Program-made: the position numbers and the translations under genes
Origin: Entonaema liquescens
Taxonomy: Eukaryota; Ascomycota; Sordariomycetes; Xylariales; Xylariaceae
DNA length: 64,000 nt
Direction of reading: 5' to 3'
Assembly: GCA_902805475.1 (NCBI GenBank)
Contig: CADCSX010000026.1
Span: 62,001-126,000, forward strand
In this document: positions 31,958 through 43,848 of the stretch, piece after piece
Position numbering within the stretch: the stretch's first letter is position 1
Layout of the letters: the number at the start of each line of letters is the position of its first letter
The notes under the pieces: generated by a model
Seen by the model: the letters and a program-made list of their open reading frames with translations, nothing else
What the model was told of the DNA's origin: nothing
Database searches by the model: none

Positions 31958-33858
31958 ATGAATCGCTATCATGGCAGATGCCAAGTTCGACGACCTCGCA
32001 AAGTCGAACTCAGCTGGGACAAAAAGGATGTCGGTTCGAGTCATAGGAATAGCAATGATGTCGAAAGTCATGTTATTGCCTCTGAAGATGCGACAGCAGG
32101 TCTCATTGATCCAGCTGCCGAAAGGGCGCTCTGTCGCAAATTCGATCTCCGTCTACTACCTATTCTAGCTATAATGGTGAGTTCTTACAAGCCATTGACA
32201 ATCTACTCTCTGTTGTGTGTATATATTAATAAGTTTCCCATCAGTATCTGTTCAATGCTCTCGACAAGGGCAACTTGGGAAATGCGCAGACCGCCGGGTT
32301 ATCAAAAGGTAAGCAAAACAATCCTAATCATCTCCATCCTGTACCCTCCCTGAATGTCTTACTCACACATCTTAATCGCAGACCTGAACTTCAAACCGGG
32401 GCAGTACAACCAGATCGTCGGAATATTCTTCGTCCCTTACGTCTTATTTGCGCCACCACTTGCCATGCTGGGCAAGAAGTTTGGTCCGGCCCGCGTCCTT
32501 CCTCTTCTGATGTTCTGCTTCGGCTCGCTCACGCTCCTAACCGCGGCCGCGAAAAACTTTAGCGGCATATTCGCTCTCCGATGGTTTCTGGGTATGGCTG
32601 AGTCGGGCTTCTTTCCTCTCGTCATATACTACCAGACAACCTTTTACCGCCGTGGTGAGCTGGCGCGCCGTCTTGCCATCTTCTACGCTGCATCCAATAT
32701 TGCCAATGCCTTCAGCGGGCTGCTCGCCTTCGGCGTTTTCCAGATAAAATCGACACTCGTAGACCACCCGTGGAGATGGCTCTTTATCGTCGAAGGCAGC
32801 GTCACGGTGACCTTTTCGATATTTGCATTTTTCTACCTGCCCCGAACGGCGGCTGAGGCCCGATTCCTAAACGAAGAAGAGAAGGCGCTTGCATACCGTC
32901 GTATACAGATCGACAGCTCTTCGATAGTCAACGAGAAGTTTGTCCTGAAGGAAGCCCTCAAGATATTTAAGAGGCCAACAACATATGGCTTCCTGGCCAT
33001 TGAGATATGTCTCGGCGTACCGCTGCAGGCAGTGGCCCTGTTCTTACCCCAGATTGTCCAGGGACTGGTCAGCGATACAGTTACAATCAACTTGTACACT
33101 GTTGCCCCTAATATTACCGTAAGAGCTATTCGTACCCTCTAATTGTTATAGCGGTCGTTTCTGACTTATTTATAGGGCGCGGTTATGTTACTAGTACTTG
33201 CCTTCACATCTGATCACTTGCGAATCCGGTTCCCCTTCGTATGTCTCGGTTTCGCGTTCACATTCATCGGTTTTATTATATACGCTGCAATATCAGATGT
33301 TCGTGCGCAGATACGAGTGGCTTATTTCGCAACGTTCATGATGTGCTGGGGAACTTCGGCACCGTCTGTCCTATTAAGCACTGTAAGTCATCCCCCGCGT
33401 GATCATACCTACCGAGCCCCTGAGTAAATATGGCCGGACTCCACTCGACCGCCATACCCCTATTCACAAATTTCTAACTTTCCTGCTAGTGGTATAATAA
33501 CAACGTAGCGCATGAAGGTGAACGTCTAACGTTGACTTCGGTGGGAGTTCCCCTGGCGAATCTTATGGGACTAGTATCTAGTTATGTCTTCCAGGAAAAG
33601 GACGCACCCAAGTACTTACCTGCTCTAATCACGACCGCGTGTTTTGGTGCCACAGGGTGTCTTGTTGCGGGATCCCTAGGTCTTTACAGTAAGTGATATT
33701 ATGCTCCTTTGAAGCAGCAATTGTTAACCTGTGTTTAAGTGTTATGGGATAATAAGAGCCGCAACCGCCGACAGGGTGTGAATCTCACCGCGAAAGACGT
33801 ACCAACGTTGCAGTTGAGAGATGGTCCTAAAGTCGACGAGTTTAGATGGTTCTTATGA
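31958..33858 (+). CDS. MFS transporter of the allantoate permease (DAL5/ACS) family
   Basis: Six exons (31958-32176, 32245-32308, 32382-33118, 33176-33382, 33490-33688, 33740-33858) give 514 residues and about 12 membrane helices. Family motifs are RKFDLRLLPILAIMYLFNAL, DKGNLGNAQTAGL, GQYNQIVGIFFVPYVLF, RWFLGMAESGFFP and WRWLFIVEGSVTV. Relatives carry anionic vitamins or nitrogen compounds (allantoate, nicotinate, pantothenate, biotin) with protons at the plasma membrane; the substrate cannot be read from sequence. The start is uncertain. The frame used is open from 31958, but an ATG at 31971 in another frame gives MADAKFDDLAKSNSAGTK, a more typical N terminus, and would join the body if the A run at 32021-32025 had one more A. 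Confidence 0.88.
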
Positions 33859-34108
33859 GCACATCAGGTCGCCCCAATAACACTCTAGGAATATCATTAG
33901 TGGAATATTAAATAAAAATTGATCAGTCAAATCCAACACCAATCTGTTCGAGTCTGGATGCTTTTACCATACAATCCTGCCAATTTACTAACCCCCTAGC
34001 ATGGTAATCAATAAGTCATAATTGTACCGACATAACTGCTACTGGAATAGCACGCTGACACTCTCACCAACATAACCCCTCCCCCCCCACGGTTATTATG
34101 GTTAGAAC

Positions 34109-35482
34109 CTATACCTCTTCTATCTCCAAGAATCCAACGCCAGAGTCGAATCGAGAACGAATAGGGCTCTTGATGCCGTCGCGCTGGTTCTCCATTATCT
34201 TCTTATACTTTTCATCATCAAATTTCCAGATCGTTCGGCCATGTCCATCAGCTGTTGAACTTTTACCCTTAATGGCAAGTTTTTCCGCTATAGGATCGCT
34301 TTCAACCTCGGTGAAGTACCGCCTCGTCCATGTCTCGCCCGCGTCTTTTTCCATCTTACGCAGCGCGCGCTGCGCATTTTCGATTCTACTCTTCTCATGT
34401 CCTGTCGTGAAGATATCGTTCGCATTGATGGCGTCAACAACGGGTTTCCACGCTCGCCTGGATTCAAGAGGGTGCTGCGACTCGACTGGGGCTACCTCGA
34501 GGGGTGTTCTGCGTAGCGAACCCAGATTAACGGTTTCCAGTAATTTCCCCTTGCCGTCTTTGATGGTATACGAATCGCTCCATCGGCCCTCTAGCGTGTA
34601 TAAGGGATGTCCCTCGTCGTTATCTGGGTATATAATAGCAGTGAATGAGTTGCTTTTGCCCTTCAACCAGCCTTTGGAGGAGTAGTTGATACACGTAGTG
34701 TAGCCAGAAGAGCTGCGGATATGAGAGACACTACTTAGTTCCGGAGCGATCTGGAGAGTCACAATTCCTTCGACGTGGACTTTTGGCATCGTAATCCAAT
34801 GATCTTCGTTGTACTTGTCTATATGCAAGATGCTGTACCCATGTCGTTCTATATTTATCGTGGATGAAAAGTAAGCTTTCGGTGAGACGTGGCCCTCAAG
34901 CTTGGGTATACGTCAGTAGATTGTTCGCAAGTATTTAACAGAGATTGGAAGTTTCTAACCTTGACACCGTGTGCATCGTTCCAGATTCGGAATGCAGTCG
35001 CTGGAGGATGGTGGCTGACTTGTTCAGTTATTAAGTTGGTTGTTCCGGCGTCATCCACCCATTTGCCCAAGAAAATCTCTCCTAGAAATGGGTTCAAGGG
35101 CTTCATCTTCTTCCTTTTGCCATTCTCGTCCCTGCTTGCATGCTGATGCTTCAGGGTGCTAAGGAACCATTGGAGGACTAGTAAAGCCCGTCTTTTGGGA
35201 CATTCTTCCTTGGCGGGAGATACAAGAAGACGCGGATGCTCAGACCAATATGTGCTATATTCGACGATGGACCGAGGAGCAAGGAGGAAGGGAGGCGCTG
35301 TTAGTGACGTGAGATCTCCCCTAAAGGTTGCGACAGACTTGAAATAAAAGTTAGCGAGACAATTGAGTAAACAGAATGGGAACCTTGGGGCCAAATACCT
35401 TCATGAATTGAAACCATGCCGACTTATGCTGTTGTTCATCTTTCCTTTCCTCGCATTTGACAGGGGCGATGGTTAGAGACAT
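34109..35482 (-). CDS. kes1: Oxysterol-binding protein homologue (KES1/OSH4-like)
   Basis: Three exons (35482-35399, 35337-34960, 34900-34109) give 417 residues, typical of the short OSBP class without PH domain. KES1/OSH4 exchanges sterol for PI4P between ER and Golgi/plasma membranes. Seen: WFQFMKSVATFRGDLTSLTA (lid region), KPLNPFLGEIFLGKW, the OSBP fingerprint EQVSHHPP, then EGHVSPKAYFSS immediately after intron 2, GHPLYTLEGRWSD, and the C-terminal helix with WTRRYFTEVESDP. There is no signal or transmembrane helix. It converges with the MFS gene (250 bases between stop codons). Confidence 0.95.
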
Positions 35483-36543
35483 ATTTGAATCTCTCGCTAT
35501 GTTTATCGTATATTATATTATAGTAAATCAAACAGGTCAACTGTATATTTCGAATAATATCTTTAGTTATTGAGACGCGCAGCGATCAGAAAACAAACCC
35601 TCCTGGGGAGATAACTGTTGAGATTACCTAGGTTAGGTATTTAGTCAGTTAAGAAACAAAGTGAGCAGAGAGAGAAAAGAATGTCTTGTTCCGATTTTCG
35701 CGTTTATTTAGCTATATTAGGCTTCGTACTACACATCATAGATTCTACAGCGAGTGGCTAACCACTGTTGTTTCTTACACGGGGTTCATTGAGACGTCGT
35801 CTGCTTCATATGCCAGAACGGGAACATGTGAAGGTGGATTTGAGTGGAGTTTGGAGATAACCCGATAACCCTGACCATTTATTTACGGCGCACCTACCGG
35901 GGGTATCCCAGGGACACGGACACCTAAGACTCTAATCTTGCATGCAAAGGTAGTCTAGATTTCCAGGGGTATGTTACTTCGGCTGAAGCAAGCCAGGTAC
36001 TTTTATGGGTGTTTTTATTGTGTTGCATTTTACATACATAGTAAATCAGTGCGACGTTGAAAAAAAAAAAAAAAAACACTCCTTAAGGATAAACAGACTT
36101 GGAACTCTACTTGATCTTGATCGCTAGATACGTGAGAATGTACCCAATTATGCTTTTAATATGTATACTAGGTCTAGTCGTAAAGTCCTCTTCTTGAGTC
36201 TAACTTAAAATTAAGCTTATAAAGTTATAGATCCGTATTAGTTTAAATGATCTAACTAATAAAAATTAAATCCCCACGATTTATTCGTCAGCACGATTAG
36301 AGCGGACCATATCATTTAATCACCGCTTACCGCCAATACAAGATTCTGTTAAACATATGATGAATAGGTACTCATATATACTAAAACTAGGTAATGCATA
36401 GACTAGGAATCCTCCGTGGTATAACCAAAGTAATAAATCCGACGTTTAAATCGTAAATCGTAAATGCCAGCCACCGTCCACAGCAGCGTTGTGATGTTCA
36501 ATACTTTATGATCCAAGTCCGGTTGGGATGGTCATCACGGGCG
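35483..36543. other. Intergenic region
   Basis: 1.06 kb, AT-rich, with a 17-A run at 36060-36076. Nothing coding is supported; the 35686-35868 frame is short and lacks features. Confidence 0.5.
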
Positions 36544-36885
36544 TTACATCCCCGAATCTGGGTTGGTATTATCAGGCTCGGATTGTTTATGATCTATTTA
36601 GAATAGTGATTAGAACCGGCTGGTAAAAGAAAAGGGGTGAGACAACTTACGACATATGTTCATACAGCTTTCGTGACTAGGTCCTTCATCAGGGAAAAGT
36701 TCCATACAAGCATTATGGCATGTCTTTTCTATTAGTTGTTGAAGTTGGCTTATAACCTCGGATGGGTTCATCCTGGAGTTTGGCCCGGGAGTAAAGTCCG
36801 TATTAGTGTTACCACCAGGAAAAGGAGCGGGTAACGCCCTGCTGGCGGCGATAAACCCCAAAAGTATGCTATAAGGAACGCGCAT
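36544..36885 (-). CDS. Small secreted cysteine-containing protein
   Basis: Exons 36885-36651 and 36593-36544 would give 94 residues. The N terminus (MRVPYSILLGFIAASRALPA) is a clear signal peptide followed by a Pro/Gly/Asn-rich spacer. The mature C-terminal half has four Cys in two close pairs (CHNAC and CMNIC) in a helical context, suggesting two disulfides. I do not recognise the family. Small secreted Cys proteins are often effectors or surface factors, but nothing here proves that. The intron (GTAAGT donor, TTCTAATC branch, ATAG acceptor) is inferred; without it the frame ends after CRKLSHPFSFTSRF at 36610 (91 residues). A spliced tail of HHKQSEPDNTNPDSGM is hydrophilic. Confidence 0.65.
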
Positions 36886-37950
36886 AGTTATTACTATTAT
36901 GTAGATTCTGAAAAGAAATGATGTTGATTATTAGAACCAAAAGAAGATAAGCTGTACGAGCGTGCTAGAACCTCCACAGTACTTAGTATATATATGCTAC
37001 TGCAGCAACAAAGAGATGGTCTACCCTTATATATATATATATTTGTTGATATAATTATACATAGATGATACGAATGGCCACGCGTATCCAATATTGGAAG
37101 GCAAACACAATCTAAAGCGGCCAGTATTCCTTTGATACCCTTTGTGGCTTATCCAGTCTGACTTACAAAGGGTCAACACTTGGGACTACAATAGCAAGCC
37201 TTCAAGCATTGATAGAACAAAGTTAACATTGAGAGGTTTGTGCGTATTGTTATTATTTTTAGAACTTCCATTGTCTTTGCGTATATGTTAGCAAAACTCC
37301 AGGCTTGGGACTACGGCCTCTAGGTAACAGATTCAAATAAGAGACTCAAGACGAAAGAACGGCATCCTGACCTATAACTTGACACGTGCGGACTTTTGCC
37401 TTATCGCAAAACCACTGGCTTCTCGAGAACAGACCAATAGTAAAACTAAAGATGGATTTGGATCTTAGCCTAACGTTAAGCTCTAGGGAATGTCCTTTTG
37501 TCCGAGTACTTGTTCACTGATGATAGAGGTCAGTGTAGTAGTTTTTGTAAAGATGCTTCAAGCGCTTTGAACATAAATAAACTTAAGTAGTAGTGGCTAC
37601 CTACCTAGGTATTCGTGTAATAGGTAGCTGGGTCAGGTAAGTATCTAACTGGTATTGTACCATACGTCATACGATTCTAGCGTGGTATTCGCCTATCACC
37701 CCGCCATTTATAGAGGTAGATGTACCTAAGCAATACCGATAAATGTAGCTGAGTGGGACTCCCGAACACCCGATTTTAGTGTTGAATCTAGGTACCTACA
37801 TAGGCACTTACAAGTATAAAGCGGTCCACATAACAGTACTGACATCTACGGATCTCATCCTTTTTACCTTATCCTTTGAATTTCCTAGACTCATCCTCAA
37901 ATACATGTATTCTTCCCTTGGGATGGCTTCATCTTCTCTAGAGATAAATC
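36886..37950. other. Divergent intergenic region between the small secreted gene and RTC5
   Basis: 1.07 kb without a gene; a TA microsatellite occurs at 37027-37042, and AGGTACCTA-type words recur near 37600-37800. The 37779-37973 plus frame is interrupted by the RTC5 start and not supported. Confidence 0.5.
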
Positions 37951-39859
37951 ATGGGACAGACCCAGTCAAATGAGGCTAAGCCTCCCTCTAGGGAGCAAAT
38001 TAAGAGACACCTGGTAAGGAATTCCTGATCACACCGCATACACCGCATTTCAACATCCCCCCCTCCGTTTAAAAGCTGACATCGTATCAACCGAGCAGGC
38101 TGATAAGTTCGCTCGTAAATGTTTCGAGCCTTTAGAGCTCTATTCTTTCAAGGACAACTTCAAATCGCTTGCTGATAACGAGCAAAATGTGCGTTACCTT
38201 AAGGAGGATACCATTGCCCGCTTTCTGGAGCTACCGGATATCCTCGCCGTCTCGCCTGTCTTGTTCCATATGCTGGCGTACATTGGCGCATTTCCCTTCC
38301 TTCGAGATGCGCCGGTCATACTTGGTCTCGAGCAGATGATCATGGTCGTAGTGATAATGACGGAACGCTACACCAAGGTCCTAACTAAAAGTGCTAGCAG
38401 CAGAAGAAAGTTGCTATTCAAGAGTTTGGCAGTGTACGATCGTAAAGTATCCGAGATCGAGCCGTCGCAGCGCGATGCAAGCTTGTCCCAGCCACACTCT
38501 AACGGACACGCGCCCGGCTTTGCCGTTGACGAGGCCGGCGATGATCTAGATGACGGTACAGCGGAGGACGACGAGCTTGTTTTAGCTGCGTTAGATTCTC
38601 TGCACATCAATGACGCCTTTAAGATGGGCGATTCGCATGCCGCTACGACCCACGGAGCCATGATCCCAGCGGACAACTTCAGGAAACTAATCATGTTACT
38701 ACTCTTGGTATCTCCGTTAGATGCCCAGGAGAACATTTCCAGCTACGCTGAGAGGGTCACAGGCTCAGAGCTCGAAGATTTAAGAGCGACAGCTGAGAAT
38801 GTCCTGTCGGCCTTCGTTGATGTTGAGAAATCTCCCGGGATTACCTACGCCCAATTTGACAAGATCCTTCCGTCAAATTTGCCTTTTCTTTTCAATGGGT
38901 TTAATTCTCTTTTTGAACACTTCCTGTTTTCAAAGAACTTGGACCTCTCAAAACGTAAGGATGGTGTGCCCAAAGACATCTCACCTCCGATAGCACGACC
39001 TCCCCTATTACAAGATAAGGGCGAGATCCTAAACCTAAGCGTCTTGTCCCAGCTTTCCTTCTTTATTGGCGGAAACGAGCTGTTCCGGCGGCTACGTTTG
39101 CTATACTCTGGGACAAAGGCAGGATACTCAATGGGAAGCTTTGAATCAAAAGTCTTCAACTGGCGTGCACCTACAATTCTTCTCGTATCTGGTATTAGAC
39201 TTTCGGACCCACCAAGTAGCAATAGATCCGAACAGACATTTCACGATACATTACCTCCTAAGAGATTTCCGAACGGAAGTCCGCCAGATCGCGATCGCTT
39301 AGTATTCGGAGCTTTCGTCAGACAGCCGTGGCGGTATACGCATAAGGAGTGCTTCGGAGGCGAGGACACCACCTTATTCCAGCTCGCCCCAACCCATGAC
39401 GTCTTCCCGGCGTCTACCGTGAACCACGACTATGTGGCATTTCTTAAGGCACCAGCAGCCAATCCAGGGGTTAACTTTGGCTCTCCACACCCAAAGACAA
39501 GCCAGTCGTCGCGTCATGGGTCCTTGCGAAACTTGGGGCCTGTTTCCCTTGTTATCGACTCGAGCTTCGAGTTTGGTGTCTTCACACACGACTACTCGTC
39601 CCGCGGCGGCGCCTTCGCTTCCAGTACGTCCCGAAAGTATGACTTTCAGGAGCGCTTCGAAATCGTCGATATCGAAGTGTGGGGTTGTGGTGGAGACGAA
39701 GAGGCGAGGATACAAAGGGAGAGGTGGAAATGGGAAGCCCGCGAGGCCGAAACCAGGAGAAAAATCAACTTGGGTACGGGAGATATCGCTGCTGATCGTG
39801 CCCTTTTAGAAATGGCTGGATTAATCGGCGCAAATAGGAGCGGAGGGTCAATGGCTTAA
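37951..39859 (+). CDS. rtc5: RTC5-like TLDc-domain protein
   Basis: Two exons (37951-38013, 38099-39859) give 607 residues. The N terminus MGQTQSNE fits N-myristoylation (Gly2, Ser6), placing it at a membrane. Family segments are KFARKCFEPLELYSFKDNFK, VRYLKEDTIARFLELPD, and a TLDc domain in the second half (SLLYSGTKAGYSM-like region, APTILLVSGIRLSD, FGAFVRQPWRYT, LFQLAPTHDVFPAS, FEIVDIEVWGCGGDEEA). Yeast RTC5 was found in a telomere-capping screen and has more recently been linked, with OXR1, to V-ATPase disassembly at the vacuole; the same role is inferred here. An acidic, disordered insertion lies at about 125-165. The joint restores IKRHL|ADKFARKC. Confidence 0.92.
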
Positions 39860-40231
39860 TTTAGGAATAGGGGTATAATGGCGTTAGGGTGACGCAGGCG
39901 TTGAAGCTGTCATAGCATTTATTATGATGCCAATTCTGTTATATGGCGATGTTTAGCAAATTAAGACACCATACTTTGTTTGCAGTCCTTTCCAATGCCG
40001 CCATTTATACGATGAGACGCGATACCAGCTGATATATACAATTGTGTGATGTATAGGCTCCTTTCGGATAGCCTGTCGATATGACTTTTCAACCCTTTGC
40101 CCCTAGATGTATTCTTCCCTAGGTACCATTCCAATCCAGATCCTGCTTGATACACAACTCTTCCTTCGGAATCGAACGAAGAATAGCCGCTTGCAAATGT
40201 TACAATGCATACAGCTTCCGGCAGCTTCCAC
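39860..40231. other. Convergent intergenic region between RTC5 and RCF1
   Basis: 372 bases between stop codons. No coding signal; the minus frame overlapping 39961-40329 is the reverse shadow of the RCF1 end. Confidence 0.5.
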
Positions 40232-40998
40232 CTAAGCTTTCTTCTCCGAGCCTCCCTTATTGTCTTCTGGCGTCTTTGGGTTGTCGTTTTTCTTCGTTCC
40301 AAACCAACCACCAGCATTTGACAGGGCACCTAGAACATTGGACCCCTCCTTCTTCTCCTGTGCGGAACCCTGCGCATCGGTCGTCTCGACCTTCTCGACA
40401 TTCTCGGCCTTTGCGACCTCTCCCGTAGTGGTCTTCTCCTTCTCTTTCTCCTCGGTCCGTCGTTTCTCAATGCGGTCCTGGCGGCGCTTCATAGCCGCTT
40501 TGAGTTGCTTATCCTCCTCGTCGCGGACCTCGAGCTCCTTGAGCCACTTCTGGTGGCGCTCCTCGGCGCGCTGCTGGGCCTCGAGCTTGATCAGCTCCTT
40601 GCGCTTCTCGCGGTCGGCGCCGTAGTACGCGCCACCCGCCACCATGGCCATAACCGTAAAGGCTTGTGCGCCGACACGCGCCCGGAACATTCGCTGCACT
40701 TGCGCGTGGTCGCCCCGGCGCATGGCGCGCCAGGCGTTGACGACGGCGAGGACTGTGAGGAGGGATCCTATGGGGAGGGGGTTAGTTTAAGGCCTGTGGG
40801 ATGCTGGGAGAGAGGAGCAGTATACCGAGTGGAATTAGAGGTTCCTCTCGCAGCTTACGGCCGATCTTCTGGAATCCGGTTTCAGTGTATTGCCTAGTTG
40901 GGACTTAATAAGTTAAAATGTCCACCAATTGGTGGGGGGAGGGGAGAGGAGAGGCACCTGTCATCGTCGAAAGACGAGGGCATAGATCTATCCGCCAT
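40232..40998 (-). CDS. rcf1: Respiratory supercomplex factor 1 (RCF1, HIG1 domain)
   Basis: Three exons (40998-40958, 40893-40826, 40767-40232) give 214 residues. RCF1 sits in the mitochondrial inner membrane, binds cytochrome c oxidase and helps form complex III-IV supercomplexes. Seen: MADRSMPSSFDDD, then the HIG1 domain ETGFQKIGRKLREEPLIPLG, first helix SLLTVLAVVNAWRAM, the (Q/I)X3(R/H)XRX3Q-type loop QRMFRARVGAQ, and second helix AFTVMAMVAGGAYYG. A long charged coiled-coil follows (KELIKLEAQQRAEERHQKWL) and an acidic/basic low-complexity tail. Both introns fall within the HIG1 N-terminal part. It is divergent from ILV1. Confidence 0.95.
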
Positions 40999-41622
40999 AT
41001 TTGGAATTCGGGTATTTGTAGCAATTGGGCGGCTAGATCTCGAGCTCTTACGAGCTAGTTACGAAGAACCCCCGTACCAGTGTACGACTTATTAAATATA
41101 TCACCGGCGAGAGTTGAGTTGAATTGCGTAGATTCTTGGTTGAAGGTGTATCGAATGGTTTAGCTCAACCTTGTGTACGTAAAGACCCATAATGTCCCGC
41201 CGGATAAGGCGATAAGAACGATAAGATAGACTAGTTTCTTTGTATTGTTTGTACTGTCCGTAAAACTTATAGGATTCAATACACCTTCCCTCTTACCTAA
41301 GGTGACATTAAGAGCCCCATCTTTCTCTAGGAAACGCCTTCCACTTCTATCGAGTCTATAGGCAAGCACCTACAGAAGCTAGCTGTTAAAGCGATAGTCG
41401 GTCCTACCAGTGCCTGAACCAGGTACAACAAGCAGCAGGATGATGTGGGCAGAACCCCACTAAAGCTCCTGCATGGTAAGCTCCAATGGACTACAATAAA
41501 GTGCCCCACCATCGGAAATCTAAAATCGTTTTGGTGCTGGACACATTTTATTATATTTGCCATGTTCATTCTCTCTTCTCCTGCTTTAAACTCCATAAAT
41601 TACTGGAATTTAATATTTCAAT
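40999..41622. other. Divergent promoter region between RCF1 and ILV1
   Basis: 624 bases. A minus-strand frame at 41160-41369 encodes 69 residues ending in a hydrophobic segment (LVYLIVLIALSGGTLWVF) like a tail anchor; it could be a small membrane protein but has no other support. Otherwise nothing is seen. Confidence 0.4.
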
Positions 41623-43427
41623 ATGCCCGGAACTACAGTTGATCCAATTGATGTTGAAGTGGCCGAAAGGGCCAGGAACGGAACCAGCAGCCTCAGACCA
41701 CGCACTCCTTCGCCATCGGGCCTGTCACTTACAGAATATAGTGCAAACCCTTCGCCGCCATCGGAGCGTCGACAAAAGGAGGTCATCCCAAAGGAGTTCC
41801 TCTTGCCCAATGGGCATCCTGATGTTCGTCTTTGTTACCTTGTTGTGTCGACTCACCTTCATCTACGAATGACTGATAATTGCTTTCGTATCTTTAGTAT
41901 CTCCGTCTAATCCTTACCTCGAGGGTATACGAAGCGTGTAAAGAGACATCCCTCACCCATGCCACGAATCTCTCCAACAGACTCGAATGCAATGTCTTAC
42001 TCAAGAGAGAAGACGAGCAGCCCGTCTTCAGCTTTAAGCTGCGGGGCGCCTATAACAAGATGGCCCATCTCGACCGAAGCCAAAGCTGGAAGGGTGTGGT
42101 TGCTTGCAGTGCTGGGAATCACGCCCAGGGAGTAGCCTACTCTGCTAGACTGCTCAAAATACCAGCAACCATCGTGATGCCTTCAGGTACACCCAGCATC
42201 AAGCACAGGAATGTTTCAAGATTGGGCGGTGCCGTGGTGCTTCATGGTGCAGACTTCGATGCCGCCAAAGAAGAGTGTGCAAGGCTAGAAAAGCAACACG
42301 GCCTAATCAACATTCCACCCTTCGACGATCCCTATGTTATCGCTGGGCAAGGAACTATAGGAATGGAACTGCTACGACAGACAAACATCCAGAAACTCCA
42401 AGCAATATTCTGTTGCGTAGGTGGAGGTGGCCTTATCGCGGGTATTGGCGTCTACGTCAAGCGCATTGCACCACACGTTAAGATAATTGGAGTCGAGGCC
42501 GAAGATGCGAATGCCATGGTTCAATCTTTGAAGGAAGGCAGACGGGTGGTTCTAAAGGAAGTAGGTCTGTTCGCCGATGGTGCGGCGGTTAGGACTGTGG
42601 GCGAAGAGACCTTCAGGATATGTCAAGAGGTGATCGATGAGATTGTCGAAGTCAACACCGACGAAACCTGCGCTGCTATCAAGGACGTGTTTGAAGAATC
42701 ACGTTCTATTGTAGAGCCAGCCGGTGCTCTTGCTCTTGCTGGATTGAAGAAGTGGGTGTCATCGAATCCATCCAGTAACCCGAATCGATCCGTCATAGCC
42801 ATCACGAGTGGTGCGAACATGAACTTCGACAGGCTGCGATTCGTGGCTGAGCGTGCCACACTCGGTGAGGGTAAAGAGGCCCTGCTCCATGTTAGCATCC
42901 CGGAGAGGCCGGGAGCGTTCGCCGAGCTGATCAACCACGTCATGCCGCACGCTGTGACGGAATTTTCCTACCGCTACGCGACCAATGAGGTAGCCAATAT
43001 CTTGGTCGGTATATCTTTGACAGGCGCAGCAGCGGGACGAGATCAGGAGCTTCAAGACCTCATTGACCGTATTAACCGTGCGGGAATGACGGCAACAGAC
43101 CTGTCAGGAGACGAGCTCGCCAAGTCACATATTCGTTACCTTGTGGGTGGCAGGTCAGACGTTGCAGATGAGAGATTGTACATGTTCAACTTCCCCGAAC
43201 GCCCCGGTGCTCTCGAGAAGTTCTTAAGAACTTTACAATTGAGGTACAACATCAGCCTATTTCAGTACAGAAATGGTGGTAGTGACATAGGTAAAATTTT
43301 GACGGGTATACAATGCCCCGAAACGGAAGTGGCAGACTTGGAGAAGTCATTCAGGAAGATCGGATACCCATGGGAGGATTGCACACAAAGCTCGGTTTTC
43401 AAGACGTTCTTGAGAACCGAGCAGTAA
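41623..43427 (+). CDS. ilv1: Threonine dehydratase (threonine ammonia-lyase, ILV1)
   Basis: Two exons (41623-41823, 41898-43427) give 576 residues. This PLP enzyme converts threonine to 2-oxobutanoate and ammonia, the committed step to isoleucine. Seen: PLP lysine in SFKLRGAYNKM (about 114), the Asn loop SAGNHAQGVAYSAR, GQGTIGMEL, the phosphate-binding CVGGGGLIAGI, ITSGANMNFDRLRF, and two ACT-like regulatory repeats (SIPERPGAFAELI and NFPERPGALEKFL) expected to bind isoleucine and valine. The intron between HPD and YLRLILTSRVYEA uses donor GTTCGT. The N terminus lacks a strong mitochondrial presequence (MPGTTVDPIDVEVAERARNG), though this enzyme is normally mitochondrial in fungi; an upstream leader exon cannot be excluded. 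Confidence 0.95.
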
Positions 43428-43848
43428 TTGAGGGCTATGGGATACTACTTGTAAACTGAGAACATATGGGATTGGTAATAAGGGGATGTGATTACAAATT
43501 TGTTTTTAGACCAAGGAAGTCAACGGAAATTCGCAAGTCGTAAGTTATGATACCTAAAGAAAGATAGATTTGAATTTGCCCATAATAGAAATGAAGGCGT
43601 TTTAATTTCGACGCATCGCGGACTTGGTATTGTGCTTTATATACATAAATGGGGTATCTACATAAATGTTATTCCTTAAAGTGACCAATCGAAAGCTACA
43701 TTACAGACCCCACATCGTTTGACAGTGGATTTTCCACATTTGAACCTTTATCGGAAGTATATCCATACATTTTACATCTGCATCGATAAATCCCAATCGC
43801 GGCATTCCTTAGGGAGGGCAATTGGAATACTTGATCCTCTTCTCCAAA
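43428..43848. other. Intergenic region between ILV1 and the bL36m gene
   Basis: 421 bases, AT-rich, with 3' flank and promoter only. Confidence 0.5.
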
